From the NCBI GenBank assembly GCA_934643535.1, contig CAKUCE010000183.1:1-6122 (forward strand): a DNA stretch of 6,122 nucleotides. The letters run 5' to 3'. The stretch comes from an uncultured Clostridia bacterium. Lineage in GTDB: Bacteria; Bacillota; Clostridia; Christensenellales; Aristaeellaceae. Made by a program: the position numbers and the translations under genes. The stretch's first letter is position 1. Each line of letters opens with the position of its first letter. Of the stretch, positions 6,030 through 6,122 are shown piece by piece. The notes under the pieces were generated by a model. That model had not been told where the DNA came from and did not search any database. It worked only from the letters and a program-made list of their open reading frames with translations.

Positions 6030-6063
6030 CACACTTTTCTTTCGTTGGCGAAAGAAAAGTGTG
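6030..6063. repeat. Perfect 15-bp hairpin at the end of the array
   Basis: CACACTTTTCTTTCG (6030-6044) pairs perfectly with 6049-6063 around a TTGG loop. It directly follows the truncated fifth unit. Its middle is AT-rich and no T-run follows on the plus strand, so it is not a classical terminator; it may be an end of a small inverted-repeat element. Bases 6064-6122 hold no gene I can support. Confidence 0.7.
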
Positions 6064-6122
6064 CAAAAGAAAGCCAGCGGCACGGCGACTCCGGGAAAAA
6101 GCCCTTTACTGCCCATTTTTGA

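Noticed and set aside
5378..6066. Small Arg/Pro-rich proteins on both strands over the downstream array
   Set aside because: They are repeat-encoded, overlap each other in several frames, and lack ribosome binding sites and any recognisable domain.

Overview
The window looks like a chromosomal stretch from a GC-rich member of the Clostridia (Bacillota). The genes are clearly GC-rich by eye, the Shine-Dalgarno sequences are strong (AAGGAG, AGGAGG), and one promoter is a textbook sigma-A type in an AT-rich island. The two lipoproteins carry GerMN domains, a family typical of Gram-positive bacteria. I cannot name the genus from sequence alone.

Layout: 1-480 is non-coding. It holds a strong inverted repeat (64-99) and two tandem copies of a 183-bp, hairpin-rich repeat (103-476). 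Bases 498-543 hold a promoter (TTGATT, 17 nt, TACAAT) overlapped by three TGTAAA half-sites. A four-cistron plus-strand operon follows: an OmpR/PhoB-type response regulator (589-1281), a HAMP-type sensor histidine kinase (about 1313-2740), a GerMN lipoprotein with an NTF2-like C-terminal part (2758-3726), and a larger lipoprotein with three GerMN-like segments (3803-5353). An intrinsic terminator (5355-5396) ends the operon. Bases 5444-6028 are a second, unrelated array: four copies of a 140/141-bp multi-hairpin unit plus a partial fifth. A perfect 15-bp hairpin (6030-6063) comes after it.

How the genes work together: the kinase should sense an envelope signal through an extracytoplasmic loop and phosphorylate D53 of the regulator. 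The two lipoproteins would sit on the outer face of the membrane as output or as kinase modulators. The order regulator, kinase, GerMN lipoprotein recalls actinobacterial MtrA-MtrB-LpqB; that functional parallel is inference.

The most striking point is that the kinase frame is cut by a single in-frame TAG (2459-2461) inside the ATPase domain, between the N-box and the G1 box, with every later motif intact in the same frame. The TAG overlaps a perfect AGGAGG placed 8 nt before an in-frame GTG. The locus could therefore be a fresh pseudogene, a readthrough gene, or a kinase split by termination-reinitiation. The kinase also lacks a convincing start codon ahead of its first membrane helix.
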